DNA from: Bacilli bacterium
GTDB taxonomy: Bacteria; Bacillota_I; Bacilli_A; RF39; UBA660
NCBI GenBank assembly: GCA_017411235.1
Contig: JAFPMR010000038.1
Span: forward strand, 1-23,392
Direction of reading: 5' to 3'
Length of the DNA: 23,392 nucleotides
Of the stretch, positions 14,992 through 23,392 are shown piece after piece; position 1 is the first letter of the stretch; every line of letters begins with the position of its first letter. Both the position numbers and the translations under genes were made by a program. The notes beneath the pieces were generated by a model. It saw only the letters and a program-made list of their open reading frames with translations, was not told the DNA's origin and ran no database searches.

Positions 14992-15680
14992 TGAATATTA
15001 TAGAGAAAACTTATACATTAAATGGAACTTTAACTAAAAGAACAAAAACAGATACAATATATTTACATCATGCAGTATATAATGGACCAGTAGAAGATAT
15101 AGACAGAATGCATAAAAACAATGGTTGGACATGCATAGGTTATCATTTCTATGTAAGAAAAGATGGATCTATATATAGAGGCAGAAGAGAGGATTCTATA
15201 GGAGCTCATGCATATGGATACAATTCAACTTCTATAGGAATTTGTGCTGAAGGAAATTTTGAAACAGATATTATGGGAGAGGCACAAAAACAAGCTATTA
15301 TAGAACTTGTAAATTATCTAAAATATAAATATGGAATTACAAAAGTATTAAGACATAAAGATGTAAATAAAACAGCTTGTCCAGGAAGAAATTATCCTTA
15401 CGAAGAAATTATTAATGGTAAATCTAAAGAAAATAATATTGTAAAGGAGGAATTTGAAGTGGCAAAAGTATATAAAAATGGTAGCACACCAGAACCAGTA
15501 TATGCAGATACAAGTTTAACGAAGAAAACAGGAAGTTTGAATAAATGGGAACAATGTGAATGTTTAGCAATAGTAAACGGAAGATATTTAGTAAAATATA
15601 AAGTAGATGGCTCAGATGAAAATGGAAAACCACCAATTTATAAATGTGGATTCGTAGGATACTCAGGAGGAGTAAAATAG
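14991..15680 (+). CDS. N-acetylmuramoyl-L-alanine amidase (endolysin)
   Basis: This 229-residue endolysin cleaves the bond between N-acetylmuramic acid and the stem peptide. The N-terminal domain (1-140) is Amidase_2/PGRP type. Likely zinc ligands are H26 (IYLHHAV), H122 (LRHKDVN) and C130 (TACPG); the helper Tyr lies at residue 51 in GYHFYVRKDG. A linker of about 20 residues leads to a C-terminal SH3-like wall-binding domain (about 158-226). No signal peptide is present, so it depends on the holin just upstream. The gene has AAGGAGG and a TAATG overlap with the holin. Active-site residues appear intact. Confidence 0.93.
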   Translation: MNIIEKTYTLNGTLTKRTKTDTIYLHHAVYNGPVEDIDRMHKNNGWTCIGYHFYVRKDGSIYRGRREDSIGAHAYGYNSTSIGICAEGNFETDIMGEAQKQAIIELVNYLKYKYGITKVLRHKDVNKTACPGRNYPYEEIINGKSKENNIVKEEFEVAKVYKNGSTPEPVYADTSLTKKTGSLNKWEQCECLAIVNGRYLVKYKVDGSDENGKPPIYKCGFVGYSGGVK

Positions 15681-15682
15681 GG

Positions 15683-15776
15683 GAAAATTCACCAAAATTA
15701 AGGTATAAAAGTATATTAATTAATTTTAAAAACGGCTTAAAATCGATTCTCGAAGGTCGATTTTTGGCGAATTTTC
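15683..15776 (+). other. Structured spacer with a 15-bp closing stem
   Basis: GAAAATTCACCAAAA (15683-15697) pairs with TTTTGGCGAATTTTC (15762-15776), with 14 of 15 positions matching. The one mismatch is A-C on the plus strand and would be G-U in a minus-strand RNA. Inside, AAAATCGA (15739-15746) pairs with TCGATTTT (15757-15764); this hairpin shares three bases with the outer stem, so the two compete. The region separates lysis genes from the ejection-protein genes and has no ORF of note. Confidence 0.45.
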
Positions 15777-15785
15777 AATAAATTC

Positions 15786-15814
15786 AGGCACTTTGATAAG
15801 GTGTCTATTTTTTT
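15786..15814 (+). terminator. Intrinsic terminator before the LysM gene
   Basis: AGGCAC (15786-15791) pairs with GTGTCT (15801-15806), 6 bp with one G-U, followed by ATTTTTTT to 15814. The moderate stem and strong T run would end or attenuate the lysis-operon transcript. The ribosome binding site of the next gene follows immediately. Confidence 0.6.
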
Positions 15815-15830
15815 ATATTAGGAGGAAAAA

Positions 15831-16967
15831 ATGAGTAATTATACTATACAAAGAGGAGATACTTTAAGTGGTATAGCAAAAAAATATGGAACAACTTGGC
15901 AAGAATTGTATGCAGCTAATAAAGATGCAATAGGAAGTAATCCAAATTTAATTTATGCAGGAACAAATTTAACAATACCAGGACAACAGGCACAACAAGC
16001 AGCACCAGTTCAAGCAACACCACAACCAGTTGCGCAACCAGCTGCTCCTGTAAAAACAACACAGCAATTAGCTACAGAATATGCTAATACACAAACAGCA
16101 AATAGTGCAAATGACACACAAGCATTATTAGCACAATACGAAAAAATAGCAGAGCAACAAAGAAATGCATTACAACAGAGTAAAGATTTAGCAGCACAGC
16201 AAATAAATGCACAAAGAGATGATGTAATGAATGCATACAACGATAATGCAAGACAAGCATATATAAATAAAATGCTTGGTCAAAAAAGTGTAGAGCAACA
16301 ATTATCTCAAGCAAGATTAAATACAAGTGGATTAGTTGGAAGTGCATATGCAAATGTAGAAAATGCATATGGAAACAACTTAGCAAATCTACAAAGATCA
16401 AGAGATGATTCTATAAATAATATAAACAAACAATTAAATGAATCAAATATGCAATATGCTATCCAGGAAAGTAAGCTATTAGGTGATATAGAGAATGCTA
16501 AATTAGAACTACAAAAATATGGAAATGAATTAGCATATAAGAAATATCAAGATGCATTATCTAATTACATGAATTTTGCAAATTATGATTATACAAAAGC
16601 AATAGACGAAAGAGACTTTAACTACCAGAAGGAAAGAGACGCAATAAAAGACAGTCAATGGCAAAAGGAATATGAATTATCCAGGCAGAGCCTAGCCAAG
16701 TCAAAAAGCTCTGGAGGAAGCTCAAGTAGAAGTTCTAGTAAAAGCTCAGGAAATACACTTACATTAGGTGATGATAATGCAAGAACTACATTAAGTTCTG
16801 CAGGACAAAAAATATATGAAAATCTAGGAAAAGCAGCTAGTGTATCATATACAAAGCTAACAAAAGATAGTGTAGCAGATAGAATAAGTAAAGCTTATGA
16901 AAATGGAACTATTGATGATATTGATGCAGATATATTATTTAAGAAATTTGGAATTGATAAAAGCTAA
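15831..16967 (+). CDS. LysM-bearing coiled-coil internal virion protein
   Basis: The product has 378 residues from ATG 15831 behind AGGAGG. Residues 4-51 form one LysM peptidoglycan-binding domain ([19 protein letters not shown] ... NLTIPG). A Gln/Ala/Pro-rich linker (52-80) follows, then a long Gln/Asn/Ala-rich coiled coil (about 85-290). Next come a Ser/Lys-rich flexible segment (around [17 protein letters not shown]) and a small C-terminal domain ending in an acidic helix. There is no signal peptide. Such proteins next to a giant ORF in podovirus genomes are usually ejection proteins that leave the head with the DNA. The LysM could hold the complex at the wall. A virion role is inferred from context. 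Confidence 0.65.
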   Translation: MSNYTIQRGDTLSGIAKKYGTTWQELYAANKDAIGSNPNLIYAGTNLTIPGQQAQQAAPVQATPQPVAQPAAPVKTTQQLATEYANTQTANSANDTQALLAQYEKIAEQQRNALQQSKDLAAQQINAQRDDVMNAYNDNARQAYINKMLGQKSVEQQLSQARLNTSGLVGSAYANVENAYGNNLANLQRSRDDSINNINKQLNESNMQYAIQESKLLGDIENAKLELQKYGNELAYKKYQDALSNYMNFANYDYTKAIDERDFNYQKERDAIKDSQWQKEYELSRQSLAKSKSSGGSSSRSSSKSSGNTLTLGDDNARTTLSSAGQKIYENLGKAASVSYTKLTKDSVADRISKAYENGTIDDIDADILFKKFGIDKS

Positions 16968-16979
16968 TAGGAGGTAATT

Positions 16980-19900
16980 ATGACCTGGGAAGAATATAAA
17001 GCAATGAAAAATAAGGATGCTACTGCAACTATAGAAAAAAACGAAGTAAGAACAAGTAAAAATAGCATTGATGGTATGTCGTGGCAAGAATATAAGCAAA
17101 AAAGAGAAGAGCAAAGAAGAATAGAGGAAGAACAAAGAAAAAGAGAAGAAGAACAACGAAAAATAGAAGCTCAAAAACAAGAACAAAAAAGACAAGAAAT
17201 AATAAATAAACAAACCTCACAAACAGCAAATAATATAGTAAATGACATAAATAGTGGAAAAGATTTAACAGAACTACAAAAAGCATATGGTAATTTATCT
17301 ATGACAGAACAAGCAGCATTAGCAAAAAAAGCTCAAGAAACAGCAAATAGCACAACAGGAAAGTTAGGGTTAGTAGGAAATAATAAAGAAGTAATACCAA
17401 TAACTAATTTAGACAAAAGCACACTAAAAACACAATCTGATTTAGATAAGGAGAACTTAAAAAAGAATATTAATAGTGTATTGTGGAATTTAGATTTAGG
17501 AATTGAAAATGCAATATTACAAGCTCCAAAAATGATGAGTGTTGCTTTAGATAGATCTGCTAGAGATAGAGATAAAATGTATTATGATGCAGCAATGAAA
17601 ATTAATCCTGAAATGGCTAATGCATCAGCAAATTTTTTAGGTAATTCTAATTTTGAAGAAAGTAATTTAACAAAGTTTTTACAAAAAGGAATTAATAGAA
17701 ATAATGAAAAAATCCAACAAAATACTGAAAACACAACAAATAATGTTGCAAGAAAAATTTCTCAATTAACAGGAGGAGCAGGAACAACTATTGTAGGGGG
17801 AGCAATCTCTACTTTTAATCCAATGTTAGGTAAAGCTTTTTTTACTGTATCTGGAGCAGGAGGATATTATGATGAAGCGCTAGAAAGAGGAATGAATAGA
17901 GATCAAGCTCAAACATATGCTGGAATTATGGGATATTTAGATGGCGAATTAGAATCTTTAATAGCAGCAGAAAGAATAGCAGGAACTAAAGAAATTTTAG
18001 AGGGAACAGGGTTAAAAAATGCAGTTAAAAGTTTAGGATTAGAAATTGGAGAAAACTTTTTACAAGAAGCAGTAATGCCAGGAATAGGGGAAGTAACAGC
18101 TTTAGCAACAGGAGGCAAAGATAGTTTAAAATATGATTTTTCTACTTCTGAAGGGTGGAAAGATTTATTAAAAGATTCATGGCAAGATGGTGTTGATGGT
18201 GCATTATCTGCAATTATGATAGGTGGAGTCAACAGGGGTTCTGCTAAATGCTTACAAGTTGTAAATAATATTAATAATGGAATAAAACCAAATGCAAAAC
18301 AAATAAAAGAAGCAGTAAAAGAAGCAGAAACATTAGGAGTCAATACTCAAGAGGAATTAAAAAACTCAATAATATATCAAGCAGAGAAAAATGTGCAAAA
18401 TAATACAATTCAACAAAATGCAGTAACGCAAGAAACATTGCCAACAGCAAGGCAAGTTCAACAGCTTCCAAAGGCAACAGAAGTTGCACCAAGAGCAGGA
18501 CAGGCAATAGAAAATACTGAAGTAGCACCAGCAGCAACACAAGAGAATACATATTCTAATAAACTAAAGCAACTTGCAACAGAAGAAATAAATAAAAGCA
18601 ACATATCTTCTCAAGACAAAACTGAAATGCTAAATGTTCTAAAAGGATTAGATACAGTAACAGACGCAGATATAGAAGCTATAAGAAATACAATTCAAGG
18701 AATAAGAGAATCTCAACAACTTGAGACTAAGGGAGACTATAAGAGCGATCAAACAAGACGACAAAAATATATGCAATATAAAAATGACACTAGCACATAT
18801 GATTCAACAGCAATAGACGAAGTTCTAGATACAATACCACAAAACAGAAATGGCAGAAGAACTGTAAAACAATGGTTACAAGCAGCAGATGAAATAGGCA
18901 AAAGAGTTGCTAATTTAAGTAATGAAGAGATAGAAAAAATTGCATATAAGAGCTGGTTCGATATACAACCAAGTAAAAGCATAACACAATATGATAATGT
19001 CGCACACAAACCAGTAAACTTCCAGAAATTTACTTCTGATGAATGGGTAAACACTATAAATAAAGCAGTAAACGAGGCAAGAAATAGTCAAGTGCAAACA
19101 ACACAGGAGAGTATAGCACAGACAAATAATATAGATAAACAAAAACAATTAGATATTATACAAAAAAGTAATCCAATGACAGATGATTATCATACAGGAA
19201 TAAGAAACATAAACGACATAAAAACATTTGCCGAAGCAATGAATGATGAAGAAAGTTTTTTATATGGAGACTTCTCAAAAGAAGATGCAGAAAAAGCATT
19301 AAAAGAAGGTAAGGTTACAGTATATTCAAGTAAGCCTATTGAACAAGGAAGTTTTGTTTCTACTTCTCAAAATATGGCAAAAGATTATGCAGGAAATGGT
19401 AAAGTATATTCACAAGAAGTAGACTTAAATGATGTTGCTTGGATTAATGGAGATGAAGGACAATTTGCAAAAATTACAGAAACATTAGATCTTGGAGAAA
19501 AAAACAATAAAATTAATGAAAAGGTAGTAGAATATATCAATAATAATAAAAACAATTTTACTACAGATATAAATATTGATACAAAAATATTAAATACTCC
19601 AGATAATTTAATAAGTAATTATAAAAATGCAAAAGAGTTTGTATTGTATGATAGAGCTAAAAAACTTTTTTCTAACATACATAAAAGAGTTTTTAAAAAC
19701 AATAATCAGAATATCTATGTAACAAATACAGATATAAAAGAAAGCATAAATAATACTATAAAAGAAGAACCACAAAGAAATAAAATGAAAGAAAATATAT
19801 CTGTGTTCTCAAAATTAGATCAAATAATAGAAAATGGCGAATTGATTAGTTCTGAAGAAATTGATAATAAAGGAAGAAGTGAATATAGCGATTATGAATA

Positions 19901-22900
19901 TTATGTATCAAAAGTTAATATTGATGGACAACCATACATTGTAGAATTTGATACAAGATTACAAGAAGGTTCATCTGGTAAACCAGAAAGACATTTTAGG
20001 CTAGAAAGAGTATATAACATAAACGAGGTAGATTCAGTGACTGGTACCGATAAATCGATGAACCAATTTGTTCGAGAATCTACCTCTACTCATAGTATAC
20101 CACTTTCTACCGAAAATGTCAATACTACTAATAAGTATTCTCAAAATACAGAAAATGATACACAAAATTCAGCTCCAACAGCAGATAATGTACTTGCTAC
20201 TAGCGAGTTTACGAAAGAACAAGAAGCAAAAGGCAAGTTCAGGAAACATTATGATTCAATCATCAAAAGTCAAAACACTACGGCAGAAGCAAAAGCGATT
20301 TCTAAAGAATTGATGGGTTCTGATACTTATATACCAGAGACAAACAACGAACAATTAAGAATAGCAGATGAAAGAATAAGAACAGCAGGAGTAGAAAGTG
20401 AATTAAATTCTTTGATGTCTAGAGCTATGACAGGAGGAAATATTAAATCAGTAGATATAGCTGTGGGAGAAAGATTGATTCAATATTATTCTAAAACAGG
20501 GAACAAGGCAAAACTACAAGAAGCAATACAGGCAACTGCTATGGCAGGAACAAGCGCAGGACAAACAGTACAAGCAATGTCTCTGCTAAATCATCAAACA
20601 CCAGAAGGACAAGCAATTTGGTTGCAAAGGTCTGTAGACAAAATGAACAATCAGTTAAGAAAAACTAGAGGAGAAAATGCAGAACAATTTAAATTAACCC
20701 CAGAAATGACAGAAAAAATCATTAATTCACAAAATACTGAAGAGTTGTATAAAAATCTTGACGAAGTATATAAAGAATTAGGACAGCAAGTAACAAAATC
20801 AACAATACAAAAAGTTGATGCATGGAGATATTTTTCAATGTTAGCGAATCCAAAAACACACATAAGAAATATTGTGGGTAATGTTGTTATGGGAAAAGTA
20901 CAAGGAGCAAAAAATAAAGTTGCTGGAGCAATAGAAGGAGTTGCAAGTAAGATTAATCCAGAAATAGAAAGAACACATACAATAGTTCCTGCAAGTAAAG
21001 AAGTAAAAACATTTGCTAAAAATGATATTTCAAATGTAGCGGATAGACTAGAGCTAAATGAAAATAAATATAATCCTAAAACAAGATTAGAAAATAGCAT
21101 GAGAACATTCAAAAGTGATGCTATGGAGAATACGATAGGTAGTTTATTTGAAATAAACAACAAGGCATTAGAAGTAGAAGACGGATGGGGATTAAAAGCA
21201 GGATATGTAAAGGCTTTGTCAGAATACATGACAGCAAACAAATTAGATCCTAATACTATTACGGATGCACAACTGGCAAAGGCAAGAAATTATGCAATAG
21301 AACAAGCAAAAGAAGCAACATTCCATCAAGCAAGTGCCTTAGCAACAGCATTAAATCAATTCTCTAATAAAAATAAAGCAACAAAATTTTTAACAGATGC
21401 AACAATTCCATTTAAGAAAACACCTATTAATGTAGCAAAAGCAGGTATAGAATATAGCCCTGTAGGATTAGCTAAAAGTGCTATATATGATACTGTACAA
21501 TTAAGAAAAGGCAATATAACAGTAAATCAATACATAGACAATATTTCAAAAGGATTGACAGGAACAGGAATAGCCTTACTTGGATATGCTTTATCAAATG
21601 CAGGTATTTTAAAAGCTGATGGAGATGATGACGACAAAGAAAGCTTTGACAAAGAAAGAGGAAAACAAAAATATTCAGTACAGATAGGTAATAATACATA
21701 TTCTTTAGATTGGTTAGCACCAGCAGGAATACCTTTGTTTGTAGGAGCAAAAACTCAAGAACTTATGCAACAAAGTAAAGAAAAGAAAAGTTCTTCAAGC
21801 GATGATGAAAGTGCATATAATAAAGCTATTGAAACAGCAACAAGTATATTAGATGCGTTTACAAATGCAGTAGATCCAATGACAGAAATGTCTATGTTAA
21901 GTGGATTAAGCTCTACATTGAAAAGTTATGATAATAACCTTTTTGCAGGAATGGCTGTTAATATGGGTAAATCATATGTAAATCAATTTGTACCAACAGC
22001 ATTAGGACAAGTTGCTAAAACAACAGACAGATACGAAAGGGACACAACTTCGACCAAAACAGGAACATTACCAAAAGCTATAGATTCAACTAAAAATCAA
22101 ATAATGGCAAAAATACCTGGGTTAAGACAACAATTACCAACTAAAACAAATATATGGGGGGAGGACTTAAAGCAAAATCAAAATGTAATAGTAAGAGGTT
22201 TTGAAAATGCAGTATTCCCTTGGAATAGAAAAGACATAAGAACAAATAATGTAGATAAGGAACTTCTTGATTTGTATGAAAGTACTGGAGAAAAATCAGT
22301 ACTACCAGATAGTATAAATAAAAATTTCACAATAGATAAACAAAAATATGTTATGACATCGGCAGAATATTCTAGGTATAAACAATTATATGGAGATACA
22401 TCATATAAATTATTAAATAGTATGATAAAATCAAATTCATATAAAAACTTAGATGATAGTCAAAAACAAAAAGCAATAGATTCAGTTTATGATTATGCAA
22501 AAGAACAAATAAAAATTGATTATGCTAAACAAAATAAATTAAACTATGAACCAAGCACATTAACAACGACTGTAGATGCAATTCAAAAAACAGGAGGAAA
22601 TGCAAGTAATTATTTTGAATTTGTTGCAATAGAACAGGGAATAAGTAAGGACTCTGATAAAATAAACACATTATCAAATATGAATTATCCTTTAAATACC
22701 AAAAAGGCTATATATGAAAATTCATTAGGTAAAAATGATAATACATATTATGTTGTTAAAAATTCGAATATCAATATAAATGAATACTTAAAGTATAAAG
22801 CACAAGATTTTTCGTCAGATAAAATAGATGATGGAACAGTAAAAGGAAAAACAGTTTCAGGAAGTGCAAAGAGTAAACGATTAAATTATATTGAAAATAT

Positions 22901-23081
22901 GAATATAACTTACACTCAAAAATTATTATTAAGTGGAATGGAATACACTTTATCAGACAATGAACAGGCTCAAATAGCAAATTATATTAATAGCCTTAAT
23001 AAGACGAAGAGTGAAAAATTAGATATGTTAAGTAAATTTAAAGGATTTACAATATATAAAGATGGTAGAATTTCATATTAA
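16980..23081 (+). CDS. Giant 2033-residue polyvalent/internal virion protein
   Basis: ATG 16980 follows AGGAGG. Regions seen: duplicated MTWEEYK/MSWQEYK motifs (1-7, 33-39) and a charged helix to about 80; a Gly/Ala-rich hydrophobic region (about 265-420); linkers of Gln/Asn/Thr; a module at about 728-830 starting NPMTDDYHTGIR with FVSTS at 792-796, possibly ADP-ribosyltransferase-like; a second compact module at about 931-1020 (VNIDGQPYIVEFDTRL, PERHFRLERV); then a large helical region (about 1280-1750) with RYFSMLANPKTHIRNIVGN and a hydrophobic segment near 1525-1545, resembling the large polyvalent protein domain LPD38. In phages such proteins are packaged and injected with the DNA. It is the last gene of the late block. 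Domain names are by eye. Confidence 0.75.
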   Translation: MTWEEYKAMKNKDATATIEKNEVRTSKNSIDGMSWQEYKQKREEQRRIEEEQRKREEEQRKIEAQKQEQKRQEIINKQTSQTANNIVNDINSGKDLTELQKAYGNLSMTEQAALAKKAQETANSTTGKLGLVGNNKEVIPITNLDKSTLKTQSDLDKENLKKNINSVLWNLDLGIENAILQAPKMMSVALDRSARDRDKMYYDAAMKINPEMANASANFLGNSNFEESNLTKFLQKGINRNNEKIQQNTENTTNNVARKISQLTGGAGTTIVGGAISTFNPMLGKAFFTVSGAGGYYDEALERGMNRDQAQTYAGIMGYLDGELESLIAAERIAGTKEILEGTGLKNAVKSLGLEIGENFLQEAVMPGIGEVTALATGGKDSLKYDFSTSEGWKDLLKDSWQDGVDGALSAIMIGGVNRGSAKCLQVVNNINNGIKPNAKQIKEAVKEAETLGVNTQEELKNSIIYQAEKNVQNNTIQQNAVTQETLPTARQVQQLPKATEVAPRAGQAIENTEVAPAATQENTYSNKLKQLATEEINKSNISSQDKTEMLNVLKGLDTVTDADIEAIRNTIQGIRESQQLETKGDYKSDQTRRQKYMQYKNDTSTYDSTAIDEVLDTIPQNRNGRRTVKQWLQAADEIGKRVANLSNEEIEKIAYKSWFDIQPSKSITQYDNVAHKPVNFQKFTSDEWVNTINKAVNEARNSQVQTTQESIAQTNNIDKQKQLDIIQKSNPMTDDYHTGIRNINDIKTFAEAMNDEESFLYGDFSKEDAEKALKEGKVTVYSSKPIEQGSFVSTSQNMAKDYAGNGKVYSQEVDLNDVAWINGDEGQFAKITETLDLGEKNNKINEKVVEYINNNKNNFTTDINIDTKILNTPDNLISNYKNAKEFVLYDRAKKLFSNIHKRVFKNNNQNIYVTNTDIKESINNTIKEEPQRNKMKENISVFSKLDQIIENGELISSEEIDNKGRSEYSDYEYYVSKVNIDGQPYIVEFDTRLQEGSSGKPERHFRLERVYNINEVDSVTGTDKSMNQFVRESTSTHSIPLSTENVNTTNKYSQNTENDTQNSAPTADNVLATSEFTKEQEAKGKFRKHYDSIIKSQNTTAEAKAISKELMGSDTYIPETNNEQLRIADERIRTAGVESELNSLMSRAMTGGNIKSVDIAVGERLIQYYSKTGNKAKLQEAIQATAMAGTSAGQTVQAMSLLNHQTPEGQAIWLQRSVDKMNNQLRKTRGENAEQFKLTPEMTEKIINSQNTEELYKNLDEVYKELGQQVTKSTIQKVDAWRYFSMLANPKTHIRNIVGNVVMGKVQGAKNKVAGAIEGVASKINPEIERTHTIVPASKEVKTFAKNDISNVADRLELNENKYNPKTRLENSMRTFKSDAMENTIGSLFEINNKALEVEDGWGLKAGYVKALSEYMTANKLDPNTITDAQLAKARNYAIEQAKEATFHQASALATALNQFSNKNKATKFLTDATIPFKKTPINVAKAGIEYSPVGLAKSAIYDTVQLRKGNITVNQYIDNISKGLTGTGIALLGYALSNAGILKADGDDDDKESFDKERGKQKYSVQIGNNTYSLDWLAPAGIPLFVGAKTQELMQQSKEKKSSSSDDESAYNKAIETATSILDAFTNAVDPMTEMSMLSGLSSTLKSYDNNLFAGMAVNMGKSYVNQFVPTALGQVAKTTDRYERDTTSTKTGTLPKAIDSTKNQIMAKIPGLRQQLPTKTNIWGEDLKQNQNVIVRGFENAVFPWNRKDIRTNNVDKELLDLYESTGEKSVLPDSINKNFTIDKQKYVMTSAEYSRYKQLYGDTSYKLLNSMIKSNSYKNLDDSQKQKAIDSVYDYAKEQIKIDYAKQNKLNYEPSTLTTTVDAIQKTGGNASNYFEFVAIEQGISKDSDKINTLSNMNYPLNTKKAIYENSLGKNDNTYYVVKNSNININEYLKYKAQDFSSDKIDDGTVKGKTVSGSAKSKRLNYIENMNITYTQKLLLSGMEYTLSDNEQAQIANYINSLNKTKSEKLDMLSKFKGFTIYKDGRISY

Positions 23082-23082
23082 A

Positions 23083-23106
23083 AAAGGCATCTAAATTGAT
23101 GCCTTT
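23083..23106 (-). terminator. Convergent terminator, best oriented for the minus strand
   Basis: AAAGGCATC (23083-23091) pairs perfectly with GATGCCTTT (23098-23106) across a 6-base loop. Read on the minus strand the stem is followed by a six-T run. On the plus strand only TTT then AATC follows. It therefore ends the leftward gene efficiently and the giant-protein transcript perhaps less so. The minus-strand stop codon is at its edge. Confidence 0.8.
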
Positions 23107-23392
23107 AATCTCCTATAATATGTATTGTTTTTTGCTGCCTTTCGTTTTCAGGTATTATCTTTTCATATATTTCCGAAACTTGCTCTTCTAGATCATCAAG
23201 ATGACCTTCCATATTTGCAAGAGTATCTTCAATATCACTAAATTTAGAGTTCTCCAATTCATTTATTTCATTATCCTTAGAATTAATTTCTTCTTCGAGA
23301 TCTGTTATATAATATTCATCTGGGATAAAATAATCTTTAATAAATGTAAAGAGAATTATTGTAGTTAATACAGAAGTTAAAATTGCTGTTAT
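23105..23392 (-). CDS. Partial minus-strand membrane/coiled-coil protein
   Basis: An open frame on the minus strand enters from the right edge and ends at TAA (complement of 23105-23107), giving 95 visible codons without a stop. The start is outside the window. The visible N-terminal part has a hydrophobic segment (AILTSVLTTIILFTFI), then an acidic coiled coil (ITDLEEEINSKDNEINELEN ... HLDDLEEQVSEIYEK). It converges with the late operon and shares its terminator. Codon use is slightly less extreme (CTC, CTT, TCG, GAT) than in the late genes. It could be a phage gene of another arm, such as a lysogeny or superinfection function, or a flanking host gene. Confidence 0.65.
   Translation of the reverse strand: MTAILTSVLTTIILFTFIKDYFIPDEYYITDLEEEINSKDNEINELENSKFSDIEDTLANMEGHLDDLEEQVSEIYEKIIPENERQQKTIHIIGD

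Noticed and set aside
20068..20313. 81-codon plus-strand ORF in another frame of the giant gene
   Set aside because: It coincides with the stretch of atypical codon use, which explains the open second frame. There is no ribosome binding site before its ATG.
20651..21241. 196-codon minus-strand ORF inside the giant protein gene
   Set aside because: It is antisense to a conserved-looking helical region of the 2033-residue ORF, with no ribosome binding site or domain evidence.
1..23392. CRISPR arrays, insertion sequences, integrase, reverse transcriptase or anti-phage system genes
   Set aside because: No regularly spaced repeats, transposase or recombinase motifs, or RT motifs were seen on either strand of this window.

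Overview
This window looks like the late (packaging, virion and lysis) region of a tailed phage or prophage of a low-GC Gram-positive host, most likely a Clostridia-type gut bacterium. The DNA is very AT-rich and codon use is strongly biased to AGA, ATA and ACA. Ribosome binding sites are of the AGGAGG/AAAGGAG type. Almost every gene lies on the + strand in tight operons. The lysis genes (an r1t-like holin and an amidase) suit a Gram-positive wall. The virion gene set is podovirus-like: P22-type portal, N4-gp56-type capsid, a beta-propeller-like tail protein, no tape measure or tail-tube genes, and one giant internal-virion/polyvalent protein. All family names come from reading the translations; no database search was possible.

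Layout. 1-908: end of an early/middle operon with a partial gene tail, two small coiled-coil proteins and a sigma-region-4/RinA-like late regulator. 909-1426: about 520 bases with no convincing gene but several strong RNA structures. These are an intrinsic terminator, a hairpin followed by a 16S-tail-like anti-Shine-Dalgarno string, and two tandem elements each closed by a long helix. 1427-3773: a small basic ORF, terminase small and large subunits, and a small membrane protein. 3776-8224: portal, scaffold, major capsid protein, a small capsid-linked protein and a head-tail connector, with terminator-like hairpins after four consecutive genes and a minimal tRNA-like fold before the connector. 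8226-14476: tail hub/stabilisation protein and two large modular tail/receptor-binding proteins that look borrowed from siphophages. 14491-15680: small membrane protein, holin and amidase. 15681-15830: a structured spacer. 15831-23081: a LysM-bearing coiled-coil protein and a 2033-residue protein, both probably ejected virion proteins. 23083-23392: a terminator and the 3' part of a convergent minus-strand membrane/coiled-coil gene that runs off the edge.

How the parts fit. The regulator at 465-908 probably switches on the rightward late block. The terminases and portal package DNA into a shell built on the scaffold and N4-gp56-like capsid protein. The connector and hub close the head. The modular proteins bind the cell surface. 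The last two large proteins probably travel with the DNA into the host, and the giant one carries embedded modules that may act as effectors. The most unusual signals are the duplicated, internally covarying RNA elements upstream of terminase, the acceptor-plus-T-arm tRNA mimic at 7736-7777, and the multi-domain giant protein.
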